Source: UBA9732 sp963606545
GTDB taxonomy: Bacteria; Spirochaetota; Spirochaetia; Sphaerochaetales; Sphaerochaetaceae
Length of the DNA: 61,595 bases
Reading direction: 5' to 3'
Assembly (NCBI GenBank): GCA_963606545.1
Contig: CAVCYP010000004.1
Location: forward strand, 1 to 61,595
A program made the translations under genes and the position numbers. The notes beneath the pieces are model-generated. The model was not told where the DNA came from. It did no database searches and saw only the letters and a program-made list of their open reading frames with translations. Below, in pieces: positions 1 to 7,218 of the stretch (the stretch's first letter is position 1; each line of letters starts with the position of its first letter).

Positions 1-71
1 GTTGGCGTCTAGTTGGCTTAGTGAGGCTAGTGGTCGGGCTAGTGGGCTTAGTGAACCATTTAGTGCGCTTT

Positions 72-114
72 GTGAACCCTTTAGTGAGCTTAGTTGGCAT
101 CTAGTTGGCTTAGT
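72..114. repeat. 43-bp perfect inverted repeat, left copy
   Basis: Positions 72-114 are the exact reverse complement of 1314-1356. Two shorter matches are also exact: 1-20 against 1296-1315, and 130-143 against 1251-1264. The three matches are nested in mirrored order around azlCD, so the arms are homologous inverted sequences and not just chance similarity of simple repeats. Confidence 0.9.
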
Positions 115-124
115 GAACAGATAG

Positions 125-153
125 TTGAACTAGATGGCTTTGGTGGGTAAAAT
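125..153 (+). promoter_or_regulatory. azlC promoter, near-leaderless
   Basis: A -35 TTGAAC (125-130) is followed by a 17-bp spacer and a -10 TAAAAT (148-153). The -10 ends 11 bp before the azlC ATG, so the expected leader is only 4-5 nt, and no Shine-Dalgarno sequence is present. The -35 lies within one of the last units of the left repeat array. Confidence 0.6.
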
Positions 154-164
154 GCCTAGTCAAA

Positions 165-899
165 ATGAAGCAAAGTATTTCACGTGCGTTTAAGTGTGCT
201 TTTCCGCGCACAATTCCAATTTTGGCTGGATTTATGTTCCTGGGGCTAAGTCACGGAATTCTGATGAAGGTATCGGGGTTCAGCTTTTGGTATCCGCTGA
301 TTACAAGCATTGTTGTGTTTGGAGGGAGCCTTGAGTTTGTGTTGGTGAGCCTTCTGCTGGCTCCGTATGCGCCACTTCAGACGTTCTTCATTGCCCTGAT
401 GATTCATACTAGACATCTGTTTTACGGCATTTCCATGCTGGATAAGTTTAAGGGAATGGGCTGGAAAAAGCCGTACCTGATTTTTGGCATGTGCGACGAG
501 ACCTTCAGTATAAACTGTACTGCCCAAGTTCCAGAGGATGTTGATCAGGGCTGGTTCTACTTTTTTGTGACCCTCTTGGACCAGCTTTATTGGGTCTGTG
601 GCTCTACGCTGGGTGGGCTGATTGGGAATTTGTTACCATTTAATACTGAAGGCATAGACTTTGTGATGACAGCCATGTTTGTGGTTATCTTTTTGGAACA
701 ATGGCTTAAGGATAAACAACATATCTGCCAATGGATTGGACTTTTTTCAAGCGTAGTTTGCCTTCTGATTTTTGGACAGGATAGCTTCTTGATTCCTACA
801 ATGCTTTGTATTTTGGTGGGATTGACGGTTTTTAGAGACTCCATTGAAGAAAGTTATAATAACGTCTACAAGGACACCCCTAAGGAGGCTTCCGTATGA
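165..899 (+). CDS. azlC: AzlC-family branched-chain amino-acid exporter, large subunit
   Basis: A 244-residue hydrophobic protein with several membrane segments. Family features include the early small-residue segment around FLGLSHGI, the GGSLEFVLVSLL segment near residue 53 and the LMIHTRHLFYGIS segment near residue 78, which corresponds to the conserved Arg-His region of AzlC proteins. AzlC pairs with the small AzlD protein to export branched-chain amino acids or analogues. The stop overlaps the azlD start (ATGA at 896-899), so translation is probably coupled. The ATG at 165 directly follows the repeat array and has no Shine-Dalgarno sequence. An out-of-frame ATG at 152 was not chosen. Substrate is inferred from the family. 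Confidence 0.88.
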   Translation: MKQSISRAFKCAFPRTIPILAGFMFLGLSHGILMKVSGFSFWYPLITSIVVFGGSLEFVLVSLLLAPYAPLQTFFIALMIHTRHLFYGISMLDKFKGMGWKKPYLIFGMCDETFSINCTAQVPEDVDQGWFYFFVTLLDQLYWVCGSTLGGLIGNLLPFNTEGIDFVMTAMFVVIFLEQWLKDKQHICQWIGLFSSVVCLLIFGQDSFLIPTMLCILVGLTVFRDSIEESYNNVYKDTPKEASV

Positions 900-1222
900 C
901 TTTAACAGAGCAAATTGTCACCATTGCAATGTGTGTACTGGCAACACTCCTGACTAGGTTCCTACCTTTTATTGTCTTTAGGCCAAACCATCCTACTCCA
1001 AAATATATTCAATATTTAGGCAAGGTACTCCCGGGTGCAATTTTTTCTATGCTAATAGTTTACTGTTTAAAAGGCGTATCCTTCCTTGATGGCAGCCACG
1101 GCCTTCCGGAGCTGATTGCAATAGCAATTACAGCTGGCCTACACTTATGGAAACGCAAGATGATTTTGTCCATTGCGGCAGGCACAATCTGCTACATGCT
1201 TTTGATTCAGTTTGTGTTTTGA
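896..1222 (+). CDS. azlD: AzlD-family small transport subunit
   Basis: A 108-residue protein with three to four hydrophobic segments and the family-typical early motif TRFLPFIVFRP (residues about 20-30) followed by IQYLGKVLPGAI. AzlD is the small partner of AzlC, and the two act together as a branched-chain amino-acid export system in the inner membrane. It overlaps azlC by four bases. Immediately downstream come a GGCTTTG/CAAAGCC hairpin and the right repeat array, so the two-gene unit is a closed cassette between inverted arrays. Confidence 0.88.
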   Translation: MTLTEQIVTIAMCVLATLLTRFLPFIVFRPNHPTPKYIQYLGKVLPGAIFSMLIVYCLKGVSFLDGSHGLPELIAIAITAGLHLWKRKMILSIAAGTICYMLLIQFVF

Positions 1223-1240
1223 GTTGGGGCTTTGCGTTGG

Positions 1241-1258
1241 GGCTTTGTCGCCAAAGCC
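1241..1258 (+). other. Hairpin after azlD
   Basis: GGCTTTG (1241-1247) pairs with CAAAGCC (1252-1258) around a TCGC loop. The sequence GTTGGGGCTTTG is tandemly duplicated just upstream (about 1223-1247). No T-run follows, so this is not a classic intrinsic terminator. It could be an RNA-processing or 3'-end stabilising hairpin. Positions 1251-1264 also match the inner edge of the left inverted arm. Confidence 0.5.
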
Positions 1259-1313
1259 ATCTAGATGCTACTGGCATAAACCTCACTATCTCCACTAAGC
1301 CAACTAGACGCCA

Positions 1314-1356
1314 ACTAAGCCAACTAGATGCCAACTAAGCTCACTAAAGGGTTCAC
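1314..1356. repeat. 43-bp perfect inverted repeat, right copy
   Basis: This is the exact reverse complement of positions 72-114. Together the copies bracket azlCD and could support inversion of the roughly 1.2-kb segment by homologous recombination or allow a long cruciform. Confidence 0.9.
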
Positions 1357-1394
1357 TGAGCTCACTAAAGGACTCACTACCCAAACTAGAATCT

Positions 1395-1514
1395 CACTAA
1401 AAGCCTCACTAGCCCAACTAAGCCAACTATCTGCCAACTAAGCCAACTAAATGGCTCACTAAACCCACTAAAAGCCTCACTAGCCCAACTAAGCCAACTA
1501 TCTGCCAACTAAGC
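1395..1514. repeat. 49-bp perfect direct duplication inside the right array
   Basis: Positions 1395-1443 and 1466-1514 are identical, offset by 71 bp (seven units). This indicates recent segmental duplication within the array, so its copy number probably varies between strains. Confidence 0.9.
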
Positions 1515-1585
1515 TCACTACCCCCACTATCTGCCCACTAATGCCTGCACTATGAAAGAATGTGATATGGTAAAAAAACCAAGGG

Positions 1586-1677
1586 TGGCGTTTTAGACTG
1601 CAAGAACTGCTTTTGGTGTTAGTACTTTGAAGACGGGTTATGAGTACGCAGCTCCTGCACAAACAACTAAAACGCCA
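1586..1677 (-). other. Nested inverted-repeat element, possible structured RNA or long-loop terminator
   Basis: TGGCGTTTTAG (1586-1596) is perfectly complementary to CTAAAACGCCA (1667-1677). Inside lie GAACTGC against GCAGCTC (one mismatch) and GTACT against AGTAC, giving three nested stems. A second perfect pair, GATAGCTG (1686-1693) with CAGCTATC (1725-1732), lies just outside. Read on the minus strand, the element is downstream of the ATC-hydrolase gene and is followed within a few bases by a seven-T run. It could therefore be that gene's terminator with a large structured loop, or an RNA of its own. No family was recognised. Confidence 0.4.
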
Positions 1678-1793
1678 GAACCCCTGATAGCTGAAATTTA
1701 AAACACCTTTGCGCATATTGCAAACAGCTATCTTCATAATTAACCAAAGCTTAACCAAAAAACTTCACTTCTTTACTCTAAATTTATTCCAAG

Positions 1794-2495
1794 CTATTTA
1801 TTCCAGCGGCCACCCAGCTCGTCTCTGAACTCCTCGTGATCCTTTAGATACTCATCCTTATCCCCGCAAATAGTATAATCGCAGAAATCGCCCTTGCCCA
1901 AAGTGGTCGTTCTGACAAGCCTTGCATGAATAACCTCCATGGCCGCGTAATCTACATTACAGAGCGCTGGAAGAATCTCCAAGAGGTCGTGCTGCCTTGC
2001 AAACTGCGCCACCGGGCATGCCGTAAACCGATACTTAATAGGCTCCCCTTCCTTGAAAGGCTCCACTTCCATCTCATAATCGTGCCATTTATCGCATCTA
2101 GCTTTTGAACTTGCAAACGCTTTATACATGAGCTTTTTGAAAAGCTTTTTATTGCAATCAACAAATTTTAGTTTATTGAAAGACTCCAAAAAGATATCTC
2201 CATACATCTTCTCAATTTCCTCAAAGGAAGTTTTTTCTTTGCAAACAACGTAGTAGGCCATCATCATAATGTTGTCATAAGTTCCACCTACACCATTATG
2301 AAAGTTCTTCTTCCCTCCAAGGTCGGTTCTGAAATCTTTTAAAAACTCAACAAACTGTTGTTGAACTTTCGTAAAAACCTCTTCTCTTTGGTCTTCTGAA
2401 TAATGAAGAGCAATATACTCCAGAATCTTCTTCTTACACTTTTTTGAGTAAATTACATGGCAATTTCTGTCAAATACAAGTTCGATATCTTTCAT
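1794..2495 (-). CDS. L-2-amino-thiazoline-4-carboxylic acid (ATC) hydrolase-like protein
   Basis: A soluble 233-residue protein. The second half carries the signature I associate with the ATC-hydrolase family: FTACPVAQFARQHDLLEILP (near residue 157), a Cys-containing CNVDYAAMEVIHARLVRT stretch, then TTLGKGDFCDYTI near the C-terminus. Characterised members open the thiazoline ring of ATC on the route to cysteine, but most homologues have unknown substrates. The gene stands alone, divergent from the membrane hydrolase. Its ATG has a short candidate AAGGG, but the promoter places the expected transcript start only a few bases upstream of the codon. Confidence 0.65.
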   Translation of the reverse strand: MKDIELVFDRNCHVIYSKKCKKKILEYIALHYSEDQREEVFTKVQQQFVEFLKDFRTDLGGKKNFHNGVGGTYDNIMMMAYYVVCKEKTSFEEIEKMYGDIFLESFNKLKFVDCNKKLFKKLMYKAFASSKARCDKWHDYEMEVEPFKEGEPIKYRFTACPVAQFARQHDLLEILPALCNVDYAAMEVIHARLVRTTTLGKGDFCDYTICGDKDEYLKDHEEFRDELGGRWNK

Positions 2496-2505
2496 GGTTG
2501 CCCTT

Positions 2506-2534
2506 ATGTTAGACGTCTCTAACTTTTATTTCAA
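2506..2534 (-). promoter_or_regulatory. Promoter of the ATC-hydrolase-like gene, near-leaderless
   Basis: On the minus strand a -35 TTGAAA (2534-2529), a 17-bp spacer and a -10 TAACAT (2511-2506) end 10 bp before the ATG at 2495. The expected leader is 3-4 nt. Confidence 0.55.
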
Positions 2535-2606
2535 GCATTATTTCTTGCAGGCTCCATTTATTGGTGCTACTATACTCCTCGTGGCTATACCACAAAAGGA
2601 GTTATT

Positions 2607-4601
2607 ATGAAGGGAACCACTAAAAAATCCTTAATTCTTCTAGTAATCCTGTTTGTTGCAATCTTTTGCTGTATGTTTATAGCAAATCAAATTCAAACAG
2701 ATTTTGGAAGCATAAAAGTAACAGAAGGTTGGATTGAAACAGATGTTGGTAATTTAATGTATAAACTCTATACCCCAACAACTGCAACTTCAACAAACAA
2801 AGCCCCTGGCGTTCTATTGTTACACGGTTACCAAAATGACCATGAGACTTGTGCCGCTTATGCCATTGAACTTGCCCGCAGAGGCGCCGTTGTCCTTGCT
2901 TTAGATGAGTATGGCCATGGTTCAAGCACAGCAGGGCTTGTAAACAGAGGCTATGTAAATCACAAAGTCACAGTCAATTACGGTGAAGACAGCGTAGAAG
3001 CTGGAACCTTCAAAACTATTGGTGGACAAACAAGATACAAGGTTATGATGAACTTCTCTAACCTTAGTTTCTTTGACGAACATTACACCACAGACAGCGA
3101 CGGCAACGTCCTTACAGACAGCTCTGCAGGCGGAAGCTATGCTTATGCTCTTTTAGCAGCAATGGATAATGTCGATTCCTCACGTCTAGCAATCTCTGGC
3201 CACTCAATGGGCACTTGGTCCAGTTGGTCAGTTGCAGCCAACTTCTCTGGTACAGACATTGCTCCTAAAGCTATCGTTCTTCAGTGTGGTGAGCTCTTCA
3301 GAGATTCGGCCTATGACTCTGAGAATATCAAGTTCAACAACGTCTTACTGCTTCAGGCTAAATACGATGAATTTAGCTATTTCAGAGATTATAAAAACGT
3401 TGTAGACGATAATCTTCTTAAGAGCGACCTCAGAACAGAATTCTTAGGGTGTACGGCAGAGGAAGCTGCTTGGGATACTACCTATGGCTCCTTTAGCGAT
3501 GGTAGTGCCAGAAGAATTGAGCTTTTGATGACCAACCACAGATTGACAACTCATAACAAGCACGGCTTGGCCACTGCCATTGAGTGGATAAACAGCACAA
3601 TTGGCCTGCCAACAAGTCTTGGCTCCTATGACCAGGTTGCAATGCTTAAAGAAACCTTAGTTCTCCTTGCCATGCTTTGTGCGGTCTTTAGCACTCTGCC
3701 ACTAATGAATCTTTTACTGGAAGTTCCTTTCTTTAAAACTGTAAAACAGCCTCTTCCTTCAAGAGATACTGTAAAAAATAACAAGAAATGGTGGATTGGG
3801 GCCATCATTACCATGCTCATTGCAGCTAGCACCTACCCCTTCATGACACAGCTTGGACATGGTCTTCTCCCTCTTCCTGAGAACATTTTCAGAATGACAG
3901 TTGGAAACGGCTTCCTTAGCTGGTACTTAATTCTGATTGTCATCATGGTAATCACAAGCGTTGTTGCCCTGAAGAAAGGCAAGAAAAAGGGGCTTACTGA
4001 CCGCTGGCAGAATATGGGCCTTGCTACAGCAGAGAATCCAAACAAGATGGGCTGGAGCCTTCTTGGAAAATCCTGTTTGTTAGTACTTTGCCTTGTGCTT
4101 TACATCTACCTACTTCTTGTCCTCTGCGAGGGAGCTTTCCTACTTGATTTCAGATTCATTTGGCCTTTCTTTAAGACTTTTGACTTAGCTCGTTTTGGTC
4201 AGTTCTGCGTTTATATCCCAATCTTTGCTCTGTTCTTCATTCTCAATAACAGCAAGATTATGGCTTCAAGCAGATGCCAGGCAACCTATCTTGAAGGAGC
4301 TAAAGGCTTCTGGGGCTCTTGGTGGCGCAATGCTCTAATGATGGTTGGGGGAATTCTTATCATTGTTCTTCTTGAGTATATTCCCTTCTTCCTCAATATT
4401 GCTCCAGGTGCAGACCTTCTATTTGGCTCCACCTTTGGTGGTCCATTTATGTCTTTGCTGATTCTATTTGCTCCTCAGGTACTGGTTTTCAGTCTTCTTG
4501 GAACCTATGCCTATAGAAAAACCGGCAACGTCTATACCGGCGCTCTGCTAATTGCAACAATGGCCTGTTGGATTGTCACCGGTGGCTCATCAATGATGTA
4601 A
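2607..4601 (+). CDS. Membrane-anchored alpha/beta hydrolase with a polytopic C-terminal module
   Basis: A 664-residue protein in three parts. An N-terminal membrane anchor (about residues 8-26) is followed by an alpha/beta-hydrolase domain (about 40-340) with LLLHGY, the nucleophile elbow GHSMG (Ser200) and a late MTNHRLTTHNKHG segment that may supply the catalytic His. Seven or so hydrophobic segments then run to the C-terminus. The fold predicts ester or peptide-type hydrolysis on the outer face of the inner membrane, but the substrate is unknown. AAAGGAG lies before the ATG, so this gene is leadered. It is monocistronic, closed by a hairpin terminator. Confidence 0.75.
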   Translation: MKGTTKKSLILLVILFVAIFCCMFIANQIQTDFGSIKVTEGWIETDVGNLMYKLYTPTTATSTNKAPGVLLLHGYQNDHETCAAYAIELARRGAVVLALDEYGHGSSTAGLVNRGYVNHKVTVNYGEDSVEAGTFKTIGGQTRYKVMMNFSNLSFFDEHYTTDSDGNVLTDSSAGGSYAYALLAAMDNVDSSRLAISGHSMGTWSSWSVAANFSGTDIAPKAIVLQCGELFRDSAYDSENIKFNNVLLLQAKYDEFSYFRDYKNVVDDNLLKSDLRTEFLGCTAEEAAWDTTYGSFSDGSARRIELLMTNHRLTTHNKHGLATAIEWINSTIGLPTSLGSYDQVAMLKETLVLLAMLCAVFSTLPLMNLLLEVPFFKTVKQPLPSRDTVKNNKKWWIGAIITMLIAASTYPFMTQLGHGLLPLPENIFRMTVGNGFLSWYLILIVIMVITSVVALKKGKKKGLTDRWQNMGLATAENPNKMGWSLLGKSCLLVLCLVLYIYLLLVLCEGAFLLDFRFIWPFFKTFDLARFGQFCVYIPIFALFFILNNSKIMASSRCQATYLEGAKGFWGSWWRNALMMVGGILIIVLLEYIPFFLNIAPGADLLFGSTFGGPFMSLLILFAPQVLVFSLLGTYAYRKTGNVYTGALLIATMACWIVTGGSSMM

Positions 4602-4621
4602 AACTTTAAAAAAAACACACA

Positions 4622-4652
4622 GGGGCTATAATTTTTGTTATGGCCCCTTTTT
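4622..4652 (+). terminator. Intrinsic terminator of the membrane hydrolase gene
   Basis: GGGGCTATAA (4622-4631) pairs with TTATGGCCCC (4638-4647), ten base pairs including one G-T, and is followed by five T. The next gene's candidate -35 starts two bases later. Confidence 0.8.
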
Positions 4653-4653
4653 A

Positions 4654-4682
4654 TTGCCTATTTTCACAGAAAACGCCATTAT
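4654..4682 (+). promoter_or_regulatory. Candidate promoter of the SBF transporter gene
   Basis: TTGCCT (4654-4659), 17-bp spacer and CATTAT (4677-4682) end 7 bp before the ATG at 4690. The hexamers are imperfect. AGGCGG between them and the ATG could also act as a Shine-Dalgarno site, so leaderless initiation is uncertain here. Confidence 0.4.
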
Positions 4683-4689
4683 AGGCGGT

Positions 4690-5670
4690 ATGCCAACCCT
4701 TGAGAAACAGCCTAACCTTTCGTTCTTTAATAAATCAAATGAAATTCTTAATAATCTAATGCCAGTAATGACACCCATTGCTGTTATCCTTGGACTTATT
4801 TTAGGCTCCTATACCTCTTGGATGAAACCGGCTGTAAATTGGCTCTTTGGAATCATGACCTTCTTTGGTGCCATGAAAATTAGTGCCAAAGAAGTAGGTG
4901 CTGCTTTAAAAAAACCTATTTTTCTTCTAGTTTTTGCAATCTGTAGTTACTTCCTCATGCCTCTTGTTGCCTATGTGATTTCCCACTTATTCTTTAATGG
5001 GAACAAGGACCTTATAAGTGGTTATATCCTTCTAAGAGCTACCCCAACAGCCGTTGTAAGTACAGTATGGGCAACTATTTATAGCGGAAACATGGCCGTT
5101 TCTATTTCTGTTTTGATACTAGACTCTTTCCTTTCTCCCCTCCTAACACCCTTTATTCTCAAGCTTTATACGGGAGAAGCAGTTGCTGTTGATTCCATAG
5201 GAATGATGAAATCCTTGCTTTTTATGGTGCTAATACCATCTTTCTTGGGATTGCTTGCCAACCACTTCTTTGCACCACAGATAAAAAGAATTTGGGCCCC
5301 TGTAACAAATCCAATTTCCAAGTTGCTTATTGATATTGTCATTATCATTAACACCTCTCAACAGGCTTCTGCAATTATTGAAAGTGCTTCTTTACAATAT
5401 TTGCTGGTTGCTCTTGGGAATATCGTTATGGTGATAATTGGTTTTTCTTTAGGTTTTCTATTATCTAGACTTATGAAACTAGACAGAGAAAAAACAATTT
5501 CTATAACCTTCTCTGTTTCAATGAGAAATACCAGTGCGGCTTTAGTTTTGGCAATTTCCTTCCTGCCTGCAGCTGCCTCTCTTCCTTGTATTTTTGGAAT
5601 TGTTTTCCAACAATGCATGGCCGCTCTTATGAGTAAATTGTACTTTGACCACATTCTTCCTGCAAAATAA
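4690..5670 (+). CDS. SBF/BASS-family (bile acid:sodium symporter-like) transporter
   Basis: A 326-residue polytopic protein with about nine to ten hydrophobic segments. Family-like features are the start LNNLMPVMTPIAVILGLILG, the MKISAKEV stretch near residue 75, and the late polar crossing SFSVSMRNTSAALVLA, which resembles the conserved Na-binding region of this superfamily. It probably imports an organic anion with Na+, but the substrate cannot be read from sequence. An upstream in-frame TTG at 4654 lies against the preceding terminator and coincides with the candidate -35, so the ATG at 4690 was chosen. It is a single gene, convergent with the lipoprotein gene. Confidence 0.75.
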   Translation: MPTLEKQPNLSFFNKSNEILNNLMPVMTPIAVILGLILGSYTSWMKPAVNWLFGIMTFFGAMKISAKEVGAALKKPIFLLVFAICSYFLMPLVAYVISHLFFNGNKDLISGYILLRATPTAVVSTVWATIYSGNMAVSISVLILDSFLSPLLTPFILKLYTGEAVAVDSIGMMKSLLFMVLIPSFLGLLANHFFAPQIKRIWAPVTNPISKLLIDIVIIINTSQQASAIIESASLQYLLVALGNIVMVIIGFSLGFLLSRLMKLDREKTISITFSVSMRNTSAALVLAISFLPAAASLPCIFGIVFQQCMAALMSKLYFDHILPAK

Positions 5671-5721
5671 AAAAAGAGTGGCTCTTAGCAACGCTATATA
5701 CCACTCCGGATAGAACAAAAA

Positions 5722-5741
5722 GAAAAGAGCTTTGCCTTTTC
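5722..5741 (-). terminator. Probable terminator of the lipoprotein gene
   Basis: On the minus strand, GAAAAGGC pairs with GCTCTTTTC (one bulge) around an AAA loop, followed by a T-rich tail. It lies in the 152-bp gap between convergent genes. GAGTGG/CCACTC at about 5677-5707 is a second, larger-loop pair there. Confidence 0.4.
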
Positions 5742-5822
5742 ACAATGATTGACCTTACGCTATCAATTCGCTCAAAAAATGTGAAATGCCTTTTATTGAT
5801 AACAGTAATATAAAATTTACAA

Positions 5823-6554
5823 TTAGACCAAACCCAACTTTACATAATGAAACGTTTTTCCTTCTGAATCCACAACAATAACAAGTTCTCTTTCTAAGGA
5901 ACTATTGTAATATCTGTGAACCCCTTCTGGCAATTTTAGATTACCCGTTGAACCATCTATAGACAGGATATTATGGTCTAATACCGATTCACTAACCCAA
6001 AAACCGTTAGGTATCTCAAAAGATAGGACATCAAAAGTTTCTTTGGCCTTTATAGAATCTTTATTAAGATTTCCATTCAAGGAATCTTTTAAGAGCCTAA
6101 CTTTGTCCAAATTTCTAAAGTCAAAGGAGACTTCTAACGCCTGTTCTTTCAATCTTGGATAGTTGATTCCCGCAACAGCGGCCCTATCTGAATCCATGAA
6201 AAGCTGTGCCAAAACTCCATCATTTTGATTCAGTACATAACCCTGCGCTTCATCAAAAGGAGTAATTACTAGCCCAAACGGGCGCATCTTTCCCAAAGGA
6301 AATGCGCAAATAAATACACTCTCTCCAGAAGGAATGGTCAGACTTACCGTTCTTTGATCTTTAGGAATGTACAAGGCCTTAATCTCACTTCCACTTGTCC
6401 ATTTGAGCGAGTACCAAAGCCTATTATCACCAGCTTCCCAAGGATGTTGGGGAATCTGAATTTCGACAGTTCTTTCAAGTTCAACGTTTGAACAGCCAGC
6501 AAAGAACAGAACGACTAGGAAAATAAGCATTACTTTATAAAAATTTTGTCTCAT
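5823..6554 (-). CDS. Hypothetical lipoprotein
   Basis: A 243-residue protein with a clear lipoprotein signal: two basic residues, a hydrophobic run (MLIFLVVLFF) and lipobox FAGC, with the Cys at about residue 20. The rest looks like a soluble periplasmic or surface domain with repeated beta-like stretches and no family I recognise. An in-frame TTG at 6581 is possible, five bases after the upstream stop, but the ATG at 6554 gives a better-shaped signal peptide. It follows the DUF4416 gene and is probably co-transcribed with it. lgt at 18702 would lipidate it. Confidence 0.65.
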   Translation of the reverse strand: MRQNFYKVMLIFLVVLFFAGCSNVELERTVEIQIPQHPWEAGDNRLWYSLKWTSGSEIKALYIPKDQRTVSLTIPSGESVFICAFPLGKMRPFGLVITPFDEAQGYVLNQNDGVLAQLFMDSDRAAVAGINYPRLKEQALEVSFDFRNLDKVRLLKDSLNGNLNKDSIKAKETFDVLSFEIPNGFWVSESVLDHNILSIDGSTGNLKLPEGVHRYYNSSLERELVIVVDSEGKTFHYVKLGLV

Positions 6555-6586
6555 ATAAAGTAATACAAAATAATGCTTCAAAATGC

Positions 6587-7132
6587 TTAACTTTTTTGTT
6601 CTTTTAATAAATTTTTGTAAAAAGTTCTGAAAGATTTAAGAATTTCTTTTATTTCCTCACTGCAATAATCGGCATAAGACCACGGGAGGCGCTGAAAATC
6701 TTTGTCTTGGTAGATGAGCGTTGTCTCGGCGTAAATGCCATCACGCAGGGGTATGCGGTGAGCCCTGTCTTTGCAGGTGGCAAGGATAAAGCTTGCAAGA
6801 GAGAGAATCCCTGGGTCTAGGTTAATCTTTCTTCCCTGGGCTACGGCGTCCTGGCTGGCGTATTCCATTTCAAGTGCGTTTGTCCACGTCTTGATTGCAG
6901 CCAGCGTAGAAGGGTCAATCAGAGTTTCAAACATAAGAAGGTATCGGACTGGCCGGCCACCCATCTCCGCATCATAGTAGTCCGTGTAAGGGAAGTCCAA
7001 AACGGGGCTAGCTAGGGCAATCTTGCCAAACTTAGCCTCAAGCCTATCAAAAAGCTCCTCCCTCTTCTCTTCTGCCGTGGAGAGAACTCCAATTACCAAT
7101 GCGCACTTCTCAAACGCTTTAGCTAAAGCCAT
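6587..7132 (-). CDS. DUF4416 family protein
   Basis: A 181-residue soluble protein with the DUF4416 pattern: an FDRLEAKFGKIA region, DFPYTDYYDAEMG with conserved Tyr-Tyr and Glu-Met-Gly, the LIDP...IKTWTNALE stretch, NLDPGIL, an AT.KDRAHRIPL stretch, GIYAETTLIY and LPWSYADY near the C-terminus. The family occurs mainly in spirochaetes and deltaproteobacteria and has no established function. The start has AGGAG and AAAGG upstream. It is first gene of a two-gene unit with the lipoprotein and divergent from pth. Confidence 0.8.
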   Translation of the reverse strand: MALAKAFEKCALVIGVLSTAEEKREELFDRLEAKFGKIALASPVLDFPYTDYYDAEMGGRPVRYLLMFETLIDPSTLAAIKTWTNALEMEYASQDAVAQGRKINLDPGILSLASFILATCKDRAHRIPLRDGIYAETTLIYQDKDFQRLPWSYADYCSEEIKEILKSFRTFYKNLLKEQKS

Positions 7133-7183
7133 ACCTTTCTCCTCTCTATCCCGATTATTTTGTCTTGTTCACTTATTGTCAAC

Positions 7184-7212
7184 TTGCGTTGGGCCCCAGT
7201 TAGGTTTATAGT
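7184..7212 (+). promoter_or_regulatory. pth promoter, leaderless geometry
   Basis: TTGCGT (7184-7189), 17-bp spacer, TATAGT (7207-7212), then six bases and the ATG at 7219. The expected transcript start is the A of the start codon. The six-base gap (tgaagt) is too short to be both transcribed and a Shine-Dalgarno site. Confidence 0.65.
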
Positions 7213-7218
7213 TGAAGT

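Larger units (their letters stand above)
1..160. repeat. Left ACTA/TAGT-core repeat array, inverted relative to the right array
   Basis: Short degenerate units carry the core TAGT on the plus strand at positions 10, 19, 28, 40, 49, 61, 70 (TTGT), 82, 91, 102, 111, 122, 131 (TAGA) and 157. Spacings up to 131 are only 9, 11 or 12 bp, mostly alternating 9 with 11/12, which gives a 20-21 bp dimer period. Typical units read TAGTTGGCT, TAGTTGGCATC and TAGTGAACCCTT. The array runs off the left edge of the window, so its true length is unknown. It ends about at the azlC start codon. Function unknown. Confidence 0.9.
1285..1553. repeat. Right ACTA-core repeat array (27 units) in the azlD downstream gap
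   Basis: Cores ACTA (one ACTG) begin at 1285, 1294, 1303, 1314, 1323, 1334, 1343, 1355, 1364, 1376, 1385, 1396, 1408, 1417, 1426, 1437, 1446, 1458, 1467, 1479, 1488, 1497, 1508, 1517, 1526, 1537 and 1549. All 26 spacings are 9, 11 or 12 bp, mean 10.15, and none is 10. Three word types recur: ACTAAGCCA (9), ACTAGATGCCA or ACTATCTGCCA (11) and ACTAAAAGCCTC-like (12). The array fills about half of the 571-bp gene-free stretch 1223-1793. There is no spacer structure like CRISPR. Function unknown. Confidence 0.92.

Noticed and set aside
1285..1553. CRISPR array
   Set aside because: Units are 9-12 bp with no unique spacers of 25-40 bp, and no cas genes are in the window.
1586..1677. Integron attC site
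   Set aside because: The outer stem lacks the RYYYAAC/GTTRRRY core ends, and no integrase or gene cassettes are present.
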